A stretch of 64,000 nt of DNA. Source: Solobacterium moorei (lineage in GTDB: Bacteria; Bacillota_I; Bacilli_A; Erysipelotrichales; Erysipelotrichaceae). Position numbers and translations under genes: made by a program. Position 1 is the stretch's first letter, and each line of letters starts with the position of its first letter. Location: positions 1 through 64,000 of the forward strand of contig NZ_AP028934.1 in assembly GCF_036323475.1 (NCBI RefSeq), given 5' to 3'. Shown here in pieces: positions 10,120 to 18,151 of this stretch. Below the pieces are notes generated by a model. It saw only the letters and a list, made by a program, of their open reading frames with translations, ran no database searches and had not been told where the DNA came from.

Positions 10120-10645
10120 CTAACAGTAAACAAAAATGGCCTAGACAAGAAGAGAGGATTATCTAAGAGCCAACTCTGTATCGTTGTGGCAATCGATTGT
10201 CACAAAAATACATACGCTGCTATTTGTGGTCATGGAAAGCCATCTGCTTCACGTATCTTTGAAGCACTAAAGAATCATATCGCTTCCGGATCAACACTAG
10301 TACATGATGGCGAAAGAGCACATGACAAGCTGATAAAAGAATTAGATTTGAAAGAAGAATTCTATAAAGCCAATACACACGACAAAGAATATCTAGAGAA
10401 CATGGCATTGATAAACAATATGTGCTCGTGGTTAAAAAGGTATATCTATCGCTTCATTGGGATGAGAATGACTAATCTACAATCCTATTTAAATTGGTTT
10501 GTATATCTGTTTAGAGTAAAAGGTGCAGTAGAACTGTGGCCAAAGATGGATAGAATTTTACGACATTTGATATTATTCAACGGAACATATAAGAGAAATA
10601 CTTGATTTCATCGCATTTCCATAGGCCATTTTTGTTTACTGTTAG
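10120..10645 (+). mobile_element. 526-bp non-autonomous IS1595-like element, copy 2
   Basis: Same 24-bp terminal inverted repeats and same length as copy 1, in the opposite orientation. ATTATTTTAT is present immediately outside both ends (10110-10119 and 10646-10655), again a 10-bp direct repeat. The two target duplications differ, so the copies arose by separate insertions and not by duplication of a segment. The right end lies about 15-40 bp from the serS T-box leader, so the insertion interrupted the sequence where the serS promoter should be. Confidence 0.85.
10186..10605 (+). pseudogene. Transposase C-terminal fragment (IS1595/ISXO2-like)
   Basis: The 139-codon reading from GTG at 10186 encodes the same protein as the fragment at 2870-3289. 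The frame is open back through the terminal repeat into flanking DNA (RGLSKSQLCIVV precedes it, a recognisable piece of the family), but there is no start codon with a ribosome-binding site inside the element. The first catalytic Asp and the DNA-binding N terminus are missing, so it is considered non-functional. Confidence 0.8.
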
Positions 10646-10660
10646 ATTATTTTATAAATA

Positions 10661-10880
10661 CGTTGATAGAGAATAGTAGTACAAAAGCATTTTCAGAAAG
10701 GTAACGGGTGATGTGAGTTGCCATTGTGATGTATGAATCCACTCTTGAGTGAAACTAATACTTTCCGGTTGTCCCGTTATCGCTAATGAAGTGGTTAAAT
10801 TGTTTCACGTGAAACAATTTAACAAAAAGGGTGGCACCGCGTTGACATCGTCCCTTTGATGGATGATGCTTTTTTATTTT
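10661..10880 (+). promoter_or_regulatory. T-box leader of serS (serine tRNA-sensing)
   Basis: The T-box core AGGGTGGCACCGCG (10829-10842) is followed by a terminator stem CATCGTCC/GGATGATG (10846-10853 with 10861-10868) and a T run (10869-10880). The alternative antiterminator pairs AGGG of the T-box with CCCT at 10852-10855. Upstream, GGTAACGGG (about 10698) can pair with CCCGTTATC (about 10773) to close a large stem. The arm between this stem and the antiterminator is the perfect palindrome at 10794-10823, which is also a parS site. Uncharged tRNA-Ser should permit read-through into serS. The specifier codon was not assigned with confidence. Confidence 0.9.
10794..10823. promoter_or_regulatory. 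parS site (ParB binding) inside the serS T-box leader
   Basis: TGTTTCACGTGAAACA (10801-10816) is identical to the Firmicute parS consensus bound by Spo0J/ParB, which is encoded at 23137. Seven more bases on each side are also complementary, giving a 30-bp perfect palindrome (10794-10823). In the transcript this forms a long hairpin where T-box leaders usually carry Stem III, so one sequence appears to act both as DNA centromere and as RNA structure. Confidence 0.9.
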
Positions 10881-10897
10881 TAGAGAAGAGGTAAATT

Positions 10898-12199
10898 ATG
10901 ATAGACATTAATCTAATTAGAGAGAATCCAGAACTTGTAAAAGAAAATATCAAGAAGAAGTTTCAAGATGAAAAGTTGGGACTCGTTGATGAAGTACAAA
11001 GCATGGATACAGAGTATCGTGCAGCGAAAACACGTGGAGATAATCTTCGTGGAGAAAGAAATAAGATTTCCAAGCAAATTGGTCTCTATATGAGAGATAA
11101 GAATATCGAAGCTGCAGAACAAGCAAAACAATCTGTAAAGGATATGGATGCGGAGTTGGAAAGTTTAGAGGTTAAAGAAGCTAAGCTTGCGGAAGAAATT
11201 AAAAATAGAATGATGGTGATTCCAAATATCATCGATTCTTCCGTTCCTATTGGAAAAGATGATTCTGAAAATGTAGAAATTCAAAAATACGGAGAACCAT
11301 TCGTTCCTTCATTTGAAATTCCATATCACACAGATATTTTAGAAAAGCTTGCAGGTATTGATATTGATAGTGCAGGTAGAACATCAGGCAATGGTTTCTA
11401 TTACTTACAAGGTGATATTGCTCGATTACATTCATCTATCTTATCTTACGCTAGAGACTTTATGATCAATCGAGGATTTACATATTTCATTCCTCCATTC
11501 ATGATTCATAGTAGTGTTGTAACAGGTGTTATGAGCTTTGCGGAAATGCAAAATATGATGTATAAAATTGAGGGTGAAGATCTATATCTCATTGGTACAT
11601 CAGAACACTCTATGATTGGGCGTTTTATGGGACAGATCTTAAAAGAAGAAGATTTACCATATGCTTTAACTTCATATAGCCCATGTTTCCGTAAGGAAGT
11701 TGGTGCACATGGAATTGAAGAAAGAGGTCTCTATCGTGTACACCAATTTGAAAAACAAGAAATGGTTGTAGTATGTAAACCGGAAGAATCAAAGGATTGG
11801 TATGATAAGTTATGGCAGAATAGTGTAGATTTCTTCCGCTCCTTAGATATTCCTGTAAGAACATTGGAATGCTGCTCTGGTGACTTAGCGGATCTTAAGG
11901 TAAAGAGTTGTGATGTTGAAGCTTGGTCTCCGCGTCAGAAGAAATATTTTGAAGTTGGAAGCTGCTCTAACTTAGGTGATGCACAGGCTAGAAGACTTGG
12001 AATTCGCATCAAGGGTGAAAAAGGCAATTATTTTGCACATACACTAAATAACACAGTAGTAGCTCCACCTCGTATGTTAATCGCATTTGTTGAAAATAAC
12101 TTAAATGAAGATGGATCACTCAACATTCCAGAACCACTCAGACCATATATGGGTGGACAGGAAAAGATTGTTCCTCCAACAAAGAAGAAGAGTTTCTAA
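10898..12199 (+). CDS. serS: Serine--tRNA ligase
   Basis: SerRS charges tRNA-Ser. The 433-residue class II synthetase has the N-terminal long coiled-coil arm (about residues 25-105) that grips the variable arm of tRNA-Ser, motif 2 with FRKEVGAHGIEERGLYRVHQ, and motif 3 with NNTVVAPPRMLIAFVENN. The C terminus ends in a typical YMGGQEKI segment plus a short lysine tail. The ATG follows GAGGT at about eight bases. Expression is controlled by the upstream T-box leader, and a second parS palindrome follows its stop codon. Length is normal for the family. Confidence 0.97.
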   Translation: MIDINLIRENPELVKENIKKKFQDEKLGLVDEVQSMDTEYRAAKTRGDNLRGERNKISKQIGLYMRDKNIEAAEQAKQSVKDMDAELESLEVKEAKLAEEIKNRMMVIPNIIDSSVPIGKDDSENVEIQKYGEPFVPSFEIPYHTDILEKLAGIDIDSAGRTSGNGFYYLQGDIARLHSSILSYARDFMINRGFTYFIPPFMIHSSVVTGVMSFAEMQNMMYKIEGEDLYLIGTSEHSMIGRFMGQILKEEDLPYALTSYSPCFRKEVGAHGIEERGLYRVHQFEKQEMVVVCKPEESKDWYDKLWQNSVDFFRSLDIPVRTLECCSGDLADLKVKSCDVEAWSPRQKKYFEVGSCSNLGDAQARRLGIRIKGEKGNYFAHTLNNTVVAPPRMLIAFVENNLNEDGSLNIPEPLRPYMGGQEKIVPPTKKKSF

Positions 12200-12207
12200 A
12201 ACACGAA

Positions 12208-12235
12208 GGATTGTTTCACGTGAAACAATTCTTTT
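12208..12235. promoter_or_regulatory. Second parS site, overlapping the likely serS terminator
   Basis: A second exact TGTTTCACGTGAAACA lies at 12212-12227, ten bases after the serS stop. The palindrome extends outward with one G-T pair (AAGGATTG at 12206-12213 with CAATTCTT at 12226-12233) and is followed by TTTTAAAAT. It can therefore act as an intrinsic terminator of serS as well as a ParB-binding site. Confidence 0.88.
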
Positions 12236-12246
12236 AAAATACACTC

Positions 12247-12275
12247 TTGGACAAGTACGATAAATTTGCTATAAT
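12247..12275 (+). promoter_or_regulatory. Promoter of the SRP RNA
   Basis: TTGGAC (12247-12252), a 17-bp spacer and TATAAT (12270-12275) place the start near 12282, the first base of the predicted RNA. This is a near-consensus promoter, as expected for a stable RNA. Confidence 0.8.
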
Positions 12276-12281
12276 CATACA

Positions 12282-12360
<79 letters not shown>

Positions 12361-12368
12361 TTTATTTT

Positions 12369-12863
12369 ATGAAAACACACGAAGAATATATGGAACTAGC
12401 TCTAGAAGAAGCTAGAAAAGCAGAAGAAATCGATGAAGTGCCTGTTGGATGTGTCATAGTATGCGATGGAGAAGTTATTTCACGTGGACATAATCTCAAA
12501 GAACAACTAAATCAAGCATATGCACATGCAGAAATGATGGCAATCCAGAAAGCAGCAGAAGTAAAAGGAAACTGGTGTCTAAATGATTGCGACTTATATG
12601 TAACGCTAGAACCATGTATGATGTGTACAGGAATTATCAACCTTTCTCGTATCAGAACAGTATATTATGGTACTCAAGACCCAAAAGGTGGTTGCTTAGA
12701 GACAGTAATTGACTTAAAGAAGATAAATCGACTCAATCATTATCCAAATATAGTCGGAAATATCCTACAAAAAGAGTGTAGTGAAATACTTACAAATTAC
12801 TTCCGTAAAAAACGAGAAATCATAAAAGAGAAAAAACAGAAAAATAAAGCCAATATACAGTGA
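12369..12863 (+). CDS. tadA: tRNA-specific adenosine deaminase
   Basis: TadA converts A34 to inosine in the anticodon of tRNA-Arg(ACG). The 164-residue protein has the zinc-binding deaminase signature: HAEMMAI (catalytic Glu next to zinc His) and PCMMC (two zinc Cys), plus the EVPVGCVIV start of the fold. The ATG at 12369 is chosen because MKTHEEYMELALEEA aligns with the usual start of TadA and an upstream in-frame start lies inside the SRP RNA. No clear Shine-Dalgarno is seen, so the gene may be read poorly or as a leaderless product of SRP RNA read-through. The C terminus is a Lys-rich tail. Confidence 0.92.
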   Translation: MKTHEEYMELALEEARKAEEIDEVPVGCVIVCDGEVISRGHNLKEQLNQAYAHAEMMAIQKAAEVKGNWCLNDCDLYVTLEPCMMCTGIINLSRIRTVYYGTQDPKGGCLETVIDLKKINRLNHYPNIVGNILQKECSEILTNYFRKKREIIKEKKQKNKANIQ

Positions 12864-12893
12864 ATTCCTACATGTGAATGTAGGAATTTTGTT
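12863..12893 (+). terminator. Terminator after tadA
   Basis: A perfect 11-bp stem AATTCCTACAT (12863-12873) with ATGTAGGAATT (12878-12888), loop GTGA, followed by TTGTT. It partly overlaps the dnaX promoter. Confidence 0.75.
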
Positions 12894-12898
12894 ATAAT
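12890..12898 (+). promoter_or_regulatory. Extended -10 promoter of dnaX-ybaB-recR
   Basis: TGTTATAAT (TG-n-TATAAT) lies 22 bases before the dnaX start; no -35 match is visible at the usual distance. Confidence 0.5.
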
Positions 12899-12919
12899 GA
12901 ATATACTGGGAGAAAAGTA

Positions 12920-14638
12920 ATGTCAAAGCAAGCGTTATATCAAAAATATCGTTCTGCAAACTTCGAAGAAGTAGTAGGACAAGAGTATATAGTTCAATCA
13001 ATTAAGAATGCAGTGCGTGAACATAAAGTAGGCCACGCATACCTTTTTTGTGGTCCAAGAGGTACAGGGAAAACCACAATGGCAAGACTTCTTGCAAAAG
13101 CAGTAAACTGCGAACATCCAGAGAAGGCTCCATGTGAAGAATGCGATAATTGTATAGCCGCAAATAATGGGACACATCCAGATATAATTGAGATTAACGC
13201 CGCGAACGAAACTCACGTGGAAGATATCCGTGATTTAATTGATCGCAGTAAGCTTGCACCTATGCAAGGACATCACAAAGTTTATATTGTTGACGAGGTT
13301 CATCAGTTATCTAGTGCTGCATCCAGTGCATTACTGAAGACATTAGAAGAGCCACCAGAAAATGTTATCTTTGTACTAGCCACAACAGACCCACAAAAGT
13401 TACTCCCAACCATCATTTCAAGATGCCAGCGCTTTGATTTTACAAAATTACGTAAAGATCAAATCAAGGATCATCTATTAGATATCGCTAAGAAAGAGAA
13501 TATCTACTTAGATGAAGAAGCGGCAGAGAATATTGCAGTGTTATGTGATGGTGGTATGCGTGATGCGCTAAGTATTATGGACCAATGTGCATCCTATACA
13601 AGCGATCACATTACAGCAGAAGAAGTAGATCATATCTATGGACTAGCATCTGTTGAAGAAAAGATAAACTTAATTCATTCAATTCATGCAGGTAACTTAG
13701 AAGATATCTTAACAAGAATTAAGAAATATGAACACCAAGGTATCGACTTCCAAAAGTTTACGGATGGAATGATTGATATTTTAAAGGATGTAGTAATTTA
13801 TCATTCTACGAAGAAAGATAAATTATTAAAACTAATATCAAAAGAACAGGCTGAAAAACTATCAGGAACCTTATCACAGCAAACATGCATGCATATAATT
13901 GAAAAGCTGTTTGATTCTAAAGATAAGTTTAGAATTGCGACCTCTTCCGCAAGCTGTTTTGAAGTAATTTGTTTGGGTCTAATAATACAACCGATTGCAG
14001 AAACACTAGTAGTTGAAAAGCGCGTTGAAGTTGCTGCTCAACAAAAAGAAGGTGGATATGTTGTTCCTACAGTAGAGCTTAAAGAACCAGAAAAGCCAGT
14101 AGAACAACCACAGGTAATTAAGGAAGAACAAAAACTATCAAAACCAGTAAAGACAATAGTTTCTACAAGCTCAAATGAATTATCGATTGATGAGATCTTA
14201 ACGCTTCTTGTGCAATGCCAAAAAGCAATTAAATACAAAGATGATGAGAAGTTCAACAAGATTCATAGCTTATTTGATATGGAAAGCAAGAAGTATACAG
14301 CACTACTAGAAGAGACAAGGATTGTTGCGAGTGGGCCAGATTGTGTTGTATTAGTTACAGATTCTAAAGTACTCGCAAATCGAATGAATGAACCGAAGAT
14401 GAACCAAGAGTTATATCAATTTGTAAGAGAAACTTTAGGTATTGATAAGATGTTGTATATCGCTACAAATGACACAATGAAAGATGCAACTCTTAAATTT
14501 ATCGAATTGAAAAAATTAGGTAATTTGCCACAGCCAAAATCAATTGTTCGATACACAATTGAAAAGCCACAAGAAGTATCAGCAGAAGATAAAGTAAAAG
14601 CAATGTTTAACCCTGAAATATTAGAAATAGAGGAATAG
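12920..14638 (+). CDS. dnaX: DNA polymerase III gamma/tau subunit
   Basis: DnaX is the ATPase that loads the sliding clamp and, as tau, couples polymerase to helicase. The 572 residues show Walker A GPRGTGKTT (about 45-53), the four-Cys zinc module CEHPEKAPCEECDNC, the DEVHQLS box and sensor 1, then collar domain III and a variable C-terminal tau region rich in Glu, Lys and Pro. No A-run frameshift site of the E. coli type was looked for beyond simple reading; none stood out. It leads the dnaX-ybaB-recR operon, with 3-base gaps to the next genes. Confidence 0.96.
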   Translation: MSKQALYQKYRSANFEEVVGQEYIVQSIKNAVREHKVGHAYLFCGPRGTGKTTMARLLAKAVNCEHPEKAPCEECDNCIAANNGTHPDIIEINAANETHVEDIRDLIDRSKLAPMQGHHKVYIVDEVHQLSSAASSALLKTLEEPPENVIFVLATTDPQKLLPTIISRCQRFDFTKLRKDQIKDHLLDIAKKENIYLDEEAAENIAVLCDGGMRDALSIMDQCASYTSDHITAEEVDHIYGLASVEEKINLIHSIHAGNLEDILTRIKKYEHQGIDFQKFTDGMIDILKDVVIYHSTKKDKLLKLISKEQAEKLSGTLSQQTCMHIIEKLFDSKDKFRIATSSASCFEVICLGLIIQPIAETLVVEKRVEVAAQQKEGGYVVPTVELKEPEKPVEQPQVIKEEQKLSKPVKTIVSTSSNELSIDEILTLLVQCQKAIKYKDDEKFNKIHSLFDMESKKYTALLEETRIVASGPDCVVLVTDSKVLANRMNEPKMNQELYQFVRETLGIDKMLYIATNDTMKDATLKFIELKKLGNLPQPKSIVRYTIEKPQEVSAEDKVKAMFNPEILEIEE

Positions 14639-14641
14639 AAA

Positions 14642-14947
14642 ATGGATATTCAGAAATTAATGGAACAAGCTCGCCAGATGCAAGATAATCTCGGCAAAAT
14701 CGAAGAAGAACTAAACGCCACCGAATATGAAGGTAAAGCTGGTGGAAATGGCGTAAAGGTAGTTGTAAACGGAAGAAATGAAGTACAGTCTGTGGAAATC
14801 GCAGATGATCTCATGTCAGTAGACAATAAAGAAATGTTGCAAGACTTAATTTTAATTGCTGTAAATGAAGCAGTAGAGAAGGCGTTCCAAGATAGAGAAA
14901 GCAAGCTTGGCTCAGCCACAAGTGGATTAAATCTTCCGGGGATGTAA
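14642..14947 (+). CDS. ybaB: Nucleoid-associated protein YbaB/EbfC family
   Basis: A 101-residue protein of the YbaB/EbfC/YaaK family, dimeric tweezer-like proteins that bind DNA and are nearly always encoded between dnaX and recR. The family pattern is visible: N-terminal helix MDIQKLMEQARQMQ, the strand-forming GGNGVKVVVNGRNEVQSVEI, and a C-terminal helix ending in the Gly-Leu-rich SGLNLPGM. Gaps of three bases on both sides show that it belongs to the dnaX-recR operon. Function in recombination or nucleoid organisation is known only in general terms. Confidence 0.93.
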   Translation: MDIQKLMEQARQMQDNLGKIEEELNATEYEGKAGGNGVKVVVNGRNEVQSVEIADDLMSVDNKEMLQDLILIAVNEAVEKAFQDRESKLGSATSGLNLPGM

Positions 14948-14950
14948 AGA

Positions 14951-15547
14951 ATGTACCCAAAAAGTTTAACCGAACTGATTGAACGTTTGAAATTCTTGCC
15001 AGGAGTAGGTGAAAAGACAGCGGAAAGATACGCGTTTTCTATCATGGAAATGAACCTTCAAGAAGCCAAAGAATTCGCTCAGGCAATTAATGACGTTCAT
15101 GAAAAGATAACCCATTGTAGGATATGTGGAAATCTTTCGGAGAAAGAGGAGTGCGAAATCTGTCGTGATGACAGTCGTAATCAAAAACAAATCTTCGTCG
15201 TACAGTCTCCTAAAGATGTTATCGCAATGGAAAAGACAGCAGAATATCGTGGTACATACCACGTATTGAATGGTTTGATTTCCTCGAGTAAAGGAATTAT
15301 GCCAAATGACTTGAACATTGAGTCATTACTTGCAAGACTACCTGAGGCAGAAGAAGTGATTTTAGGCACAAACATCACGATTGATGGTGAAACAACAGCG
15401 ATGTATTTAGATAAACTCATTACATCACGTTACCCACATGTGTTAGTAACTCGAATTGCACACGGTCTTCCATCAGGAGGAATGTTAGATTATGCAGATG
15501 AAATGACACTTGCACACGCATTAGCGGATCGTCGCAGGATGAAATAG
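14951..15547 (+). CDS. recR: Recombination mediator protein RecR
   Basis: RecR forms a ring on DNA and works with RecO and RecF (3798) to load RecA at gaps. The 198 residues contain the helix-hairpin-helix start FLPGVGEKTAERYAF, the four-Cys zinc finger CRICGNLSEKEECEIC, a TOPRIM domain (FVVQSPKDVIAME), and the C-terminal Walker-like VTRIAHGLPSGGMLDYADE. Length and order are standard. It closes the dnaX operon; fhs follows 15 bases later with its own GAGGTG site, so transcription may continue. Confidence 0.96.
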   Translation: MYPKSLTELIERLKFLPGVGEKTAERYAFSIMEMNLQEAKEFAQAINDVHEKITHCRICGNLSEKEECEICRDDSRNQKQIFVVQSPKDVIAMEKTAEYRGTYHVLNGLISSSKGIMPNDLNIESLLARLPEAEEVILGTNITIDGETTAMYLDKLITSRYPHVLVTRIAHGLPSGGMLDYADEMTLAHALADRRRMK

Positions 15548-15562
15548 AAAAGAGGTGTTTCT

Positions 15563-17230
15563 ATGAACATAGATTTAAAGATTGCACAAGCAGCTATCCT
15601 AGAGCCAATTGATAAAATTGCGCACAAAGCAGGAATTCCAGAAGAGTACTTGGAAATGTATGGCAAAGAAAAAGCTAAAGTAAACATCAAACTCATGGAA
15701 ACACTAGCAGATAAACCAGATGGGAAACTGGTATTAGTAACTGCAATCAACCCAACAAAAGCAGGTGAAGGAAAGTCCACAACGACGATTGGATTAGCAG
15801 ATGGATTATCCAAAGTTGGCAAGAATGTGATGGCGTGTTTACGTGAACCATCATTAGGACCGGTATTTGGTTTAAAGGGTGGTGCAACAGGTGGAGGATA
15901 TGCACAGGTAGTTCCAATGGAATCTATCAATCTACACTTCACAGGTGATATGCATGCAATCACAACAGCCAATAACTTAATAGCAGCACTCTTAGACAAT
16001 TCAATCTTCCAAGGCAATCCACTCAATATCAATCCGGCAAGAGTTACTTGGAAGCGTTGCTTAGATATGAATGATCGTACATTACGTGACATTACGATTG
16101 CACAGAAGAAGAAATCAAATGGAGTTGAAAGAGAAGATCACTTTGTCATTACAGTAGCCTCTGAAGTGATGGCTATCTTATGTCTTTCAAAAGACCTACA
16201 AGATTTTGAAAAGAGAATTGGCAGAGCGGTAGTTGCGTATACATATGATGATCAACCAGTAACTGTAGATGATATTCAAGCTGCTGGTGCTGCCACGGTT
16301 GTTATGAAGGAGGCTATCAATCCAAACTTAGTACAAACTTTGGAACATACTCCAACATTCATACATGGTGGACCGTTCGCAAATATTGCGCATGGATGCA
16401 ACTCGGTTATCGCTACTAAGATGGCACTTAAGTTAGCCGATTACGTTGTGACTGAAGCGGGCTTCGGTGCAGATTTAGGTGCTGAAAAATTCTTAGATAT
16501 TAAGTGCCGCTTAGCAGAACTAGAACCTTCTGCAGTTGTAGTAGTCGCAACGATTCGTGCCCTCAAGATGCATGGTGGTATTGAACAAGAAAGTCTTGAT
16601 CAACCAAATATTGAGGCTATGCTTGCAGGTGCGAAGAACTTACAAAAACATATTGAAACAGTGCAAAGCTTCAAGCTTCCATTTATTGTTGCCATCAATA
16701 AATTCGCAAAAGATAGTAAAGAAGAAGTGGATGCACTACTTGCATGGTGTCAAAGAAATAACTATCCAGTTGCGGAAGCTGATGGGTGGGCAAAAGGTAG
16801 CGATGGTATGTTAGATCTAGCAGATAAAGTTGTAGAGATTACAGACCATGCATGCAAGTATCAACCAATCTATGATGTGGAAGCCTCCATTGAAACAAAG
16901 ATTACAAAGATTTGTGAAACAGTTTATGGTTCACCTCATGTAGAATTTAGTGAACTTACAAAGACAAAGATTCAGGACTTTATTAAACATGGATGGGACA
17001 AGTTACCAGTATGTATGGCGAAGACACCATTATCGCTGAGTGATGATCCTACCCTGAAAGGAAGACCAGAAAAATTTGTGACACATATTACAGACATCTC
17101 AGTATCTGCTGGTGCAGGATTCGTAGTTGTTTATACAGGCAATGTACTCACAATGCCAGGACTTCCAAAGGTACCTGCAGCAGTAAATATGGGTATTGAT
17201 GAAAATGGAGAGATCTACGGATTGTTCTAA
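15563..17230 (+). CDS. fhs: Formate--tetrahydrofolate ligase
   Basis: The enzyme joins formate to tetrahydrofolate with ATP, giving 10-formyl-THF for purine and fMet synthesis. The 555 residues include the P-loop PTKAGEGKSTTTIGL (about 69-83), the glycine-rich FGLKGGATGGGYAQV, and the HGGPFANIAHGCNS segment, all diagnostic of the family. Length matches. It follows recR closely and precedes an unknown gene with a GGAGGA site. In anaerobic Firmicutes this ligase is the main entry of one-carbon units from formate; that use here is inferred. Confidence 0.97.
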   Translation: MNIDLKIAQAAILEPIDKIAHKAGIPEEYLEMYGKEKAKVNIKLMETLADKPDGKLVLVTAINPTKAGEGKSTTTIGLADGLSKVGKNVMACLREPSLGPVFGLKGGATGGGYAQVVPMESINLHFTGDMHAITTANNLIAALLDNSIFQGNPLNINPARVTWKRCLDMNDRTLRDITIAQKKKSNGVEREDHFVITVASEVMAILCLSKDLQDFEKRIGRAVVAYTYDDQPVTVDDIQAAGAATVVMKEAINPNLVQTLEHTPTFIHGGPFANIAHGCNSVIATKMALKLADYVVTEAGFGADLGAEKFLDIKCRLAELEPSAVVVVATIRALKMHGGIEQESLDQPNIEAMLAGAKNLQKHIETVQSFKLPFIVAINKFAKDSKEEVDALLAWCQRNNYPVAEADGWAKGSDGMLDLADKVVEITDHACKYQPIYDVEASIETKITKICETVYGSPHVEFSELTKTKIQDFIKHGWDKLPVCMAKTPLSLSDDPTLKGRPEKFVTHITDISVSAGAGFVVVYTGNVLTMPGLPKVPAAVNMGIDENGEIYGLF

Positions 17231-17254
17231 GTGAGATAGAAAGGAGGAATCATA

Positions 17255-18151
17255 ATGGGATCTATTGCATATGTAACAGATGAAAAGATGCTTGCATATC
17301 ATCGCTTATGCCGAAATCAATCGATACTATTTTGGCGATTATCCAATAAGAAGTTTACAGATTTCCACAAAGGAGATTTACTATTCTTCTTCGCAAGACC
17401 AAATCATGGACGTAAGAAAGCTTTGATTGGCTATGCACATTATGATTCTGAAATAAATCTTTCACTTAAGCAGATGTGGAATCGTTATGGTGATTCCACT
17501 GGATATGACACACAAGATGGACTCTACGCAGCGATAGAAAAAGCATCTCGTGGAAATATACCACCGCAGATGAACTGTTTATATCTGACAAATGTTGTGT
17601 TCTTCTTGTCACCTATTTATCCAGAAGATGTAGGTATTTCTATACAAAACAATCTTGAAAGTTATTGCTATCTAGATAAAGATAGTCCAAAGATAACTGC
17701 CAAGATTTTACAACAAGCACAAAAACATGGCATCGACCTCTGGAGCGCAAATCCAAATATCACCCCAGAAGAAATCTTTAAAGAAGATGCCACAAAGCAC
17801 TATCTAGCGGTCATCTCTCAAGAGATTGGGCAAGATCGTGGAAATGAAAGACAACAACGTACACTTGAACGATACGCAAAACAAAAAGTGAAAGAATCTG
17901 GCTGGGAGTTAATTCGTGGCAGTAATACAGAGTGCATATATATGAATGGAAATGAGATACAAATTGCGATTCCATTCGTATCACAAGTTAAGGAACAACC
18001 TCAAAAGATTCGCGAATATATAGGACGGCTAACGATGTATCGTTTGTTGGCCAAGCATCAGGGTTTGGAAGGCAAAATCAGATTTGAAATACTTTCCCCA
18101 AATATACCTGACGAATTAAAGGAAATGGTGGAAGAAATAAACAATGAGTGA
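17255..18151 (+). CDS. Unknown protein, possible PUA/EVE-like N-terminal domain
   Basis: A 298-residue cytoplasmic protein not recognised with certainty. The N-terminal 120 residues have alternating strands (SILFWRLSNKKF, GDLLFFFARPNHGR, ALIGYAHYD) resembling the small-molecule or modified-base binding EVE/PUA fold. The middle contains YPEDVGISIQNNLESYCYLD. The C-terminal 100 residues (EQRQ-rich helix, then GWELIRGSNTECIYMNGNEI and IPFVSQVKEQPQKIREYIGRL) look like a separate alpha/beta domain. No signal peptide or membrane helix is seen. The ATG follows GGAGGA, and the end overlaps mnmG by eight bases, so it is co-translated with a tRNA-modification gene. A role in nucleic-acid binding is a guess. 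Confidence 0.6.
   Translation: MGSIAYVTDEKMLAYHRLCRNQSILFWRLSNKKFTDFHKGDLLFFFARPNHGRKKALIGYAHYDSEINLSLKQMWNRYGDSTGYDTQDGLYAAIEKASRGNIPPQMNCLYLTNVVFFLSPIYPEDVGISIQNNLESYCYLDKDSPKITAKILQQAQKHGIDLWSANPNITPEEIFKEDATKHYLAVISQEIGQDRGNERQQRTLERYAKQKVKESGWELIRGSNTECIYMNGNEIQIAIPFVSQVKEQPQKIREYIGRLTMYRLLAKHQGLEGKIRFEILSPNIPDELKEMVEEINNE

Noticed and set aside
12471-12486. Third parS site inside tadA
   Set aside because: TATTTCACGTGGACAT has five mismatches to the parS core and is in coding sequence.
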